In this document: in pieces, positions 57,097 to 64,000 of the stretch
How positions within the stretch are numbered: position 1 is the stretch's first letter
Layout: every line of letters starts with the position of its first letter
DNA from: Paracamarosporium sp. OC-R06-R3
Taxonomy: Eukaryota > Ascomycota > Dothideomycetes > Pleosporales > Didymosphaeriaceae
Assembly: GCA_019828545.1 (NCBI GenBank)
Contig: JACVRA010000283.1
Location: forward strand, 172,755-236,754
Length of the DNA: 64,000 nucleotides
Direction: 5' to 3'
Position numbers and translations under genes: made by a program
Notes under the pieces: model-generated
Database searches by the model: none
Told to the model about the DNA's origin: nothing
What the model saw: only the letters and a program-made list of their open reading frames with translations

Positions 57097-58572
57097 ATGG
57101 CACGCGATCAAACCATGGCCGATACTACCCCAGCATCGTCCGAATTCGAGCTCGAAGACCGCGGCGAGCATTGCCCGCAGCAACTGCCGCCAGTGGATGG
57201 CGGAAAAGATGCATGGCTCTTTTTAGCTGCCTCGTTCGTGGTCGAGGCCCTCGTGTGGGGTGAGTAATCTCTGACGTCTTTAGGCATGCTGCAGATGCAT
57301 GCTGCATACATAAATTGGTAGCGAAACGAAGTCCGCTAATATCCGTTAGGCTTTCCATTCTCATTCGGTGTTTTCCAAGACTACTATTCGACTCATGAGC
57401 CGTTCGCGGGGAGCGGAAATGTTGCTGTGATTGGTACATGTGCTATGGTGAGTTAACCATAGTGGCTGGTGTAGAGCCGAACACTCGGCTTGTTACTTTA
57501 TATACTTACTTAACATTAGGGAATTATGTATTTAGATCTTATACTCGTCTTTTCGCTACTCAAAATATGGCCTTACTATCAACGCTGGGCGACAGCGGGC
57601 GGGCTGCTCGTCATGTGCCTAGCACTGGCACTGAGTTCACTGTCGAATAATACGACGGAGCTCATCATCTCGCAAGGCGTAATCTACGCCATTGGTGGCA
57701 GCTTCACCTACTCGCCATGTATTCTGTACATGGATGAGTGGTTCCACAAACGGAAGGGCCTCGCATATGGCATCATGTGGGCAGGCACAGGCCTCGCTGG
57801 CGTCATCCTTCCCCTCGTCATGGAATGGCTGCTACGGGATTATGGCTTCAGGACTACCTTGAGGGTTTGGGCGATCTGCCTCTTCGCGCTCACCGCGCCT
57901 CTGCTGTACTTCGTCAAGCCTCGCATCCCGATTGCACCAAAGCAACAAGCGCGTAAAATCGACTTTACATTCCTCAAGACATCCACCTTCGGCATTCACC
58001 AGGCCTGCAACATCATTGAGGCTCTAGGATTCTTCCTGCCTTCGATCTACCTTCCAACATATGCACGTAGCATCGGCGCATCAGGTACGCTCAGCGCCCT
58101 GACTGTGATCCTCTTCAATGTCGCTTCAGTCTTCGGCTGCGTAGCCATGGGTTCCATCGTCGACAAATGGCACGTGACAACTTGCATCCTCATTTCTACG
58201 ATCGGGACCACGCTATCCGTCTTCATCGTCTGGGGCTTCTCAATGTCCCTTGCACCGCTCTACATTTTCTGTCTCATCTACGGCTTTTTCGCGGGCAGCT
58301 TCACCAGCGCATGGCCCGGCATCATGCGCGATGTGACGAAGAAGCGGGAGACGGCTGATCCAAGTATCGTGTTTGCTTGCCTAGCCGCAGGCAGAGGCAT
58401 CGGTAATGTGGCAAGTGGACCGTTAAGTGAAGTCCTCATTAGAGGATTACCATGGAAAGATACCTTAGGGTTCGCGTACGGGAGTGGGTATGGTACGCTG
58501 ATTGTTTTCACGGGTGTTACGGCTCTGTTGGGTGGGTCAAGCATTTTGGGTAAGCGAGTAGGCTGGGTGTAG
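57097..58572 (+). CDS. MFS transporter, monocarboxylate-transporter type
   Basis: Three exons, 57097-57259, 57350-57447 and 57520-58572, give 437 residues. An in-frame ATG at 57115 in a better context (CCATGG) may be the true start. The N-terminal PPVDGGKDAWLFLAASFVVEALVWG is the DGG-W signature of the fungal monocarboxylate porter subgroup. It is followed by FPFSFGVFQDYY, about eleven to twelve hydrophobic segments, and the motif DEWFHKRKGLAYGIMWAGTGLAG between helices. It probably sits in the plasma membrane and moves a monocarboxylate or a related small acid. Divergent pairing with the aminotransferase suggests export or uptake of a 2-oxo acid, amino acid derivative or pathway product. The exact cargo cannot be read from sequence. 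Confidence 0.9.
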
Positions 58573-59358
58573 ATGATATCTGTATTTTGTACTGTACATA
58601 AAGGGTTTTTCGGAGGCTTGAGTTCGTGCTATCTATACAGTAGAACGTGTTAGCTCACGCGGTAAAAGAGAATTAGGCAAGGGTAGAGCAAGGGTCTGTC
58701 ACGACTACGAAGGAGTTCGTTTTTACTGACTGTTCAGCCTGGGTGGCCTCAGCGCTTTGACCGAATAATCAATAAGAACGAGTTCTCGCAGAGGATTTGA
58801 ATGCAAAATTGATATTCGCCATTCTCTTTACATCATTTGAGATCAATTCAAGATAGGAAATTTCGCGAGAGGTTGAACGGATAAACGAACGCCGAGATTT
58901 GACAAAGAATCCTGGGCACATGAGCATAAGCGTGCATCACGTCAGATATTGTCATACGACTTATCATTGGCAATCTTGGCTTACAATGGTAGTATAGCTA
59001 GATGAGAATATCCATAAACTACACGTCTTTAGTACGATTGAATGTGTTAAAGTCTCTGCAGCACCGAAAAGGGATGTGCCGCTTGACATAAGTCAGTTTG
59101 CTAGTAGGAAATCAACCACAGCCATCATGGTAGTCTATGTCACGAAGACTTGTAGGAAGAAGAAAACGAAAGTTATACGAGGGTGTTGATATCCAAAAGA
59201 AAAAGCCTTAGGAGAATAGATCCCCACTTTTATCCTAGGATGAGCTGTACATCTATAACAAGCAGTTTGATATTTATTCAGGCTAACCGATTACTGCTAA
59301 AATCGTCTCCAGGCCAAACACACTACGGAGAAAAACATCACTAGAGATTGAGAGTGAT
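58573..59358. other. Convergent spacer, 790 bp
   Basis: An AT-rich 3' region shared by the transporter and the isomerase genes. No exon, RNA gene or repeat was recognised. Confidence 0.45.
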
Positions 59359-61937
59359 TTACCAAGCGATGGCTTCTGTTGGAAGACCATCCGCGAAGGC
59401 GATACCTTGATCTTTCTTCAAGGGGCGTCGTCGCGCGTTCACCCGCCGATGGACGCCTTCTTCAAACCAAGGGGATAGTTGGCGTCTGAGCTCCTCGAAG
59501 AGCTTAATCTGGTCCTGAAACGCAAGACTTGCCTCGATTTCACCAATACCACTAAGCAGCTCCTGCTTGCGACGCGCGGGAATATCGAACCGACCAATTT
59601 CAACATTATGCTCTGTAGATATGGCTTGCTCGCGAAGGTTGATCTTGATTTGGTGTCCCGCATTCGAATTTGCGACAATGCGCTCTATAACATCCGGTTT
59701 TAGTTGTGCCAGCAACAGTCCGTTTTTGAACGCATTGTTATAGAATATGTCTGCAAAGCTTGGGGCCATCACGCAACGGAAACCAAAATCTTGTAGTGCC
59801 CACACAGCATGTTCACGAGAGCTGCCGCATCCAAAATTGGGGCCTGTCGCTAGGAGAATCGATGCATTGCGAGAACCGGGTCGGTTCAAGACAAAGTCCG
59901 CTTTAGGGCTTCCGTCTGCATGGTAACGGAAGTTGGAGAACAAGGCGTGTCCGAGGCCATTGCGTTGAGTAGTAGTACAGAACTGCTTAGGAAAGATGGC
60001 GTCGGTGTCAACATTTGCCCGCTCAATGATGGCTACAGATCCTTGAATGTCCTCTTCAAAGCGTGGAGTACTGGTAACTTGCTGGGGCACCTGCTCCGCT
60101 GGATGCTTTGATTGAGGTGGGCTGGATACCACAGAGCTTCTTCTTCCGACACCCTGGCCATAGTATACTGAATACGCCTGATTCATGCTATCATGATGCT
60201 CTTTGACATGCTTTTTGACGGCTGACCAAATGCGCTTGACTTTGTTTGGCGAACCAGAATACTCCGATGACGAGGATATGAGGGAGGAAGTTGAAGCACT
60301 GTCGTCGTCTGACAATGTTTCACTATCGCTTGAGTATAAAGCATCGATATCCACGTGCTGAAAGTGCGAAACTGGCTCAGCTGATTCGATAATCTGCGAA
60401 GGTGCAGCTAATGTGCCTTTGATCGCGGTGGCAGCGGCAACAACCGGTGACACCAGATGTGTTCTACCAGCGGTCCCTTGGCGACTCTCGAAATTGCGAT
60501 TGCTTGTACTGGCACATCGCTCTGTCGGTGCGAGAGAGTCTTCATTCAAACCAACGCAGAGACTGCATCCAGCTTCTCTCCATTGAAATCCCGCTCGTTT
60601 GAAGATGATATCAATCCCCTCATCTTCAGCAGCACGCTTTACGAGGCCAGATCCCGGCACCGCCAGGGCTAGCTTTACGTTAGGTGCGATGGTATGCCCT
60701 TTCAGAACCTGAGCAGCGGCGCGGAAGTCTTCTATGCGAGCATTTGTACAGGATCCAATGAAAACCTTGTCGACTTGTATGTCTGCTAAGCGTGTTCCAG
60801 GAGCGAGACCCATGTAAGTCAAAGCTTGACGACAACTTTGCTGTTTGATGGGGTCCACAAACGCGCTGGGATCGGGCACAACACCAGTAATCGGTGCAAC
60901 CTGTTCAGGGGATGTGCCCCAAGTCACTGTGGGTGATACATCGGTGGCATTGATATGCACCACCTTGTCGAAAATAGCGCCAGTGTCGGTCCGAAGCGTT
61001 TTCCAATAGGCTTCCGCTGTAGCCCAGGTCTTACTCGGAGCCATTTCGCGACCTTTCACGTACGCAAAAGTTGTCTCGTCTGGAGCGATAAGACCCGCCC
61101 TTGCGCCAGCTTCGATGGACATGTTGCAAAGTGACATGCGACTCTCCATAGTAAGGTTTTCGATAACAGGCCCACTGAACTCTATAACGGAGCCAGTCCC
61201 ACCAGCCGTGCCTAGTCGACGTCAGTATAGATATAGTAACTATGAACTAGGAGAGAAGCTGAAAACACTGCACAATCCTAGTACGGGCAAAACAGTGACC
61301 AAGCACTCAAACTACTGTTCTATATCTGAGACTTACCAATTGTGCCAATGATGTACAACATGAGGTCTTTGGAAGTGACCCCAGGTGCGAGATGACCAGT
61401 AACGACGACGTTCATGTTGCGGCTCTTTGTAGCCACAAGCGTCTGCGTGGCTAATACATGCTCCACCTCGCTGGTACCGATACCATGAGCGAGGGCGCCG
61501 AAAGCTCCATGAGTACTAGTATGACTATCGCCACAGACAATGGTCGTCCCGGGGAGGGTGAAGCCTAGCTCTGGCCCGATGACATGAACGATACCCTGTC
61601 TCTTGGAACGAAGACCGAAGTAGGGAACACCATGACGTTTAACATTTCTTTCCAGCTTCTGGACTTGAATACGGGAGTCCTCTCGGGTGAGAAATGTCGA
61701 TGCTTTTACACCACGAGGCCGTTCTGTGGTCGGCACATTGTGGTCGGATGTGGCGAGCGTCAGCTCAGGATGACGTACAGAGCGACCGTGATTGTCGAGT
61801 CCTTCGAAAGCTTGGGGTGACGTGACTTCATGGATTAAGTGACGGTCGATGTAGAGCAGTACGGTGCCATCGTCTCGCTCAGCGACAACGTGGGCATCGA
61901 AAATCTTCTCATAGAGTGTCCGAGGCCTAGAATCCAT
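59359..61937 (-). CDS. 3-Isopropylmalate dehydratase (LEU1 type, fused LeuC-LeuD)
   Basis: Two exons, 61937-61337 and 61211-59359, give 817 residues; the 125-bp intron is in phase. The LeuC half has [17 protein letters not shown] (31-47), GDSHTSTHG (136-144) and the three iron-sulfur ligands: GSCTN (Cys about 355) and CSLC (Cys about 416 and 419). The LeuD half has [12 protein letters not shown] and [14 protein letters not shown] (about 660). The enzyme isomerises 2- to 3-isopropylmalate through a [4Fe-4S] cluster, the second step of leucine synthesis. All key residues are intact. The linker between halves is long and Ser/Asp rich (about 483-581, with [14 protein letters not shown]), unlike the short linker usual in LEU1. 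That, and the context, suggest a pathway-specific paralogue handling an analogue. Being the sole LEU1 of the genome is the alternative. Confidence 0.93.
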
Positions 61938-62643
61938 GACTATCCTGCGGTTGCGTGTCAAATGTGGCTGCAAAGGACAGAAATTGACTGTTCTTCATAC
62001 TGTGGTGTCGGTCCCTCGTTCCGTGCGGTTCACGGCTGTGGGTTAGAACGCTGAGGCCGGTCCGACGTGAGATAAGTCTGGGAACCGTACCTGCCGATCA
62101 GCGCTCCGAGCCGAGACCGCGATCGGCTTCCCCCTGTCACCAGATCTGGAAATTGATTGTCTGCCGAACGCAAAGGCAGGGTGCCGTTGCCAGCGGATGT
62201 TCTCCAAGCTGTCTGTGTACGTTACGCTCACGCCACATCGTATATGCTGGAGGAGATCATGTGTTGCAAAGTCCGTGAGCTAGGCAATGGCGCTATCCTA
62301 AGGCGTCACGATATAAGTGGAGGGAAACTCTTCTCGTCGGTTTGCATAGCTGGTATATTGCGTTGAAGGCACCCTGAGTAGTTGACGCAAATACATGTGG
62401 GCTGAGAAACGGACTGTGAGTGAACTTTGTGAGGTGCGCAATGTGCGATCAAAGAAGAACCACCTTGAAATAATGGCAAAAACATTCGTTTCGTTGCATT
62501 CAGTCAGAGAGTCGCAGTGGTGCAAAGGAAAGGTAAGCTAATAGAGTGAATGATGATAACATGTATTTTTGGTACGAGCTATGCTGCTTTAGGAGATTTC
62601 CGAGGCCAACCAAACACCAACTCTACATCTGCCAGCACATTAA
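61938..62643. other. Promoter of the isomerase gene / 3' flank of the oxygenase
   Basis: About 700 bp without a supported exon. Besides the CGGTCCGACG site at 62058-62067, a CCGATC (62094-62099) and GATCGG (62121-62126) inverted pair lies slightly further upstream of the isomerase start. Confidence 0.45.
62058..62067 (-). promoter_or_regulatory. Candidate operator in the isomerase promoter
   Basis: CGGTCCGACG lies about 120 bp upstream of the isomerase ATG. It equals ten consecutive bases of the aminotransferase/transporter palindrome read on the opposite strand. Confidence 0.5.
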
Positions 62644-63767
62644 TCATGCTGCCGCCGCAATAGGCTCCAGTTGCTCTGGTTCTGGATAGTGAGCCGCGTT
62701 CCTCATGGCCTGGTACTCCAACGCAGTCAAGTCCTCATACATGGGCTTCTCTTCCTCACTGACAAACTCTTTCAAGGGGCCGACGTTAATGTGTCGGTCG
62801 GCCTTTACAAAATACACCAAGCTCCACCTTTCCGGTACCATGTCAGCGTCTTCCTTCATCTCGCGAGGCTTAGTGACGCGGTGCAACCCAGCCCGAACGC
62901 TGCCATTAGTCCAGCGCTGGAACGTCTCAGAGACAATAACCACAACTTCGTCATCCCCATTGTACGGCATCGGAATGAATGTACCCGGGTTCTCGCGATC
63001 CTCATACTCCAGTCCGCCAGTGCGGTCAGGGAACACAAGCGAGATGATACCGAAGTCGTTGTGCGGCCAGATTCTGCTCACTTGTCCAGTCTCGAGCGTC
63101 TCGCGCTTAACGGGCGGGAAATGGTTGATGCGGATGGTAGTAGCCTCGTTGGTGCACTTGGAGGAGAAGAGCTTACTCTCATGGCCCATGGCCGAGGCAA
63201 TCACCTCCAAGAGCTCGGTGCACAAGTCGCCACAGTCGAAGAAGAACTGGTCCATAGTTTTCTGGTAGCCGGGCAAAGCATCCTCAGTGGGCCATCGGTT
63301 GGGGAAGTCCTTATCTTCTGGATGTCCGCAGTCGAATGATTCCTGCTTGTTTCAGTACAGTTCGTCCCAGATCGGCATCGGATTACATACCTTGTTGTCG
63401 CTAAACTTGGGAGACTCTACATTACCAGTGTTACTTTCTAACCACCATGTTTTCTCTTCACCTGGTGGGCTCCAGCCACGCTGCTGACCCTTCTTAGGGT
63501 CATTGATGATATCCTTCTTGTCGGCGAATGGTAGTTTGAAGAAACTCTTGATCTATCACCAAATTAGAGATATTCATGCAAGACAGACCCTTAACTCACC
63601 TTGCTAAAGGTATCTTCGACCACCGGCAGAGGCACGCTGTGATTGACCAACTTGCAGAAGCCGAATTCGGTCAAAGATTCGAGGAACTTTGCGCCAAATT
63701 CAGCGCGCTGCTGTGCAGTGCCGTCGGACAAGCAAGCGGCGTCAAGGACAGGGATACTTTTGGTCAT
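62644..63767 (-). CDS. 2-Oxoglutarate/Fe(II)-dependent oxygenase, isopenicillin-N-synthase-like
   Basis: Three exons, 63767-63600, 63552-63391 and 63345-62644, give 343 residues with phase-0 introns. The N-terminal DIOX_N-type region (IPVLDAACLSDG, EFGFCKLVNHSVP, SFFKLPFADKK, GWSPPGEEKTWW) is followed by the jelly roll: RINHFPPVKRE, the iron facial triad WPHNDFG (His 205, Asp 207) and AGLHRV (His 265), and the 2-oxoglutarate-binding Arg-x-Ser in PERWSLVYF (Arg 283, Ser 285). The presence of the Arg-x-Ser fits both 2OG oxygenases and IPNS-like enzymes. Enzymes of this family hydroxylate, desaturate or cyclise amino acids and natural products. Next to an aminotransferase and an isopropylmalate isomerase, hydroxylation of a leucine-like amino acid is a fair inference. 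The true substrate is unknown. Confidence 0.92.
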
Positions 63768-63937
63768 TTTGCAATGTGGGTGTGGGAGAATTGGATGTTG
63801 TTGGAGAAAAGAATGCTGATGAACTGATGATCAAGCCGGTACGAGCTGTCTGTGATGCCGGTATTAACAGCGTGCAGCTGGCCATTTTGAATCCACGAAG
63901 TTCCATGTCGGAAGGATGTGGAGTTGTAGCATGTTGA

Positions 63938-63948
63938 CGGTCCGTCGG
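63938..63948. promoter_or_regulatory. Candidate operator in the oxygenase promoter
   Basis: CGGTCCGTCGG lies about 170 bp upstream of the oxygenase ATG and is identical over 11 bp to the left part of the palindrome at 56682-56692. The window ends 52 bp further on, so sites beyond are unseen and the next gene may share this promoter. Confidence 0.55.
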
Positions 63949-64000
63949 TGCTGCAACGATCCCTGCCGTATACCGTGTCTTGGCAGTCAATGCACGTCGT

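Noticed and set aside
62644..63767. Calling the oxygenase a true isopenicillin N synthase
   Set aside because: No ACV synthetase or other beta-lactam genes are present and the family similarity is only at the fold and active-site level.

Overview
This window is nuclear DNA of a filamentous ascomycete. Most genes are split by introns of about 45-60 bp with GTRNGT donors and CTAAC/CTGAC-type branch points. The families present (Zn2Cys6 regulators with fungal-specific domains, PTH11-type receptor, DUF1996, DUF3433, fungal STAND N-terminal domains, BCS1-like AAA proteins) are typical of Pezizomycotina. The mix looks like a dothideomycete, but that placement is inference. I rebuilt 23 protein genes, mostly by joining exons by hand and checking phase at every junction. 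I also found two gene relics, one possible tRNA relic, repeats and candidate regulator sites.

Left part (1-27.6 kb): the 3' end of the purine gene ADE6, a Golgi KRE2-type mannosyltransferase, a gamma-tubulin complex GCP5-type subunit, a Zn2Cys6 regulator, a small HeLo-like/glycine-zipper protein beside an NB-ARC relic, a secreted S41-like protease with a GPI-type tail, a BCS1-like AAA ATPase, a secreted DUF1996 protein, an LCCL-domain membrane protein and an ARO8-type aminotransferase. Most of this is conserved housekeeping or cell-surface content. The exception is 8.9-10.1 kb, which looks like a remodelled fungal NLR-type locus.

Middle (28.6-50.4 kb): a PTH11-type receptor and a P450 that diverge from each other, a secreted CE1-type esterase, a complete DDX60-like helicase, a small acidic protein, a DUF2235 hydrolase, a 1508-residue DUF3433 membrane protein and a second BCS1-like AAA ATPase.

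Right part (51.8-63.8 kb): five genes that look like one metabolic cluster. They are a Zn2Cys6 regulator, a branched-chain aminotransferase, an MFS monocarboxylate-type transporter, a LEU1-type isopropylmalate isomerase with an unusual Ser-rich linker, and an isopenicillin-N-synthase-like 2-oxoglutarate/Fe(II) oxygenase. The promoters of the aminotransferase/transporter pair, the isomerase and the oxygenase share a CGGTCCG(T/A)CG core. In the aminotransferase/transporter promoter it is a perfect 17-bp palindrome. I infer a regulon controlled by the linked regulator. Its likely job is to build, modify and export a leucine-pathway-derived amino acid or 2-oxo acid. A degenerate piece of the oxygenase gene, changed mostly by transitions, lies at the left edge of the cluster. 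The cluster may continue past position 64000.
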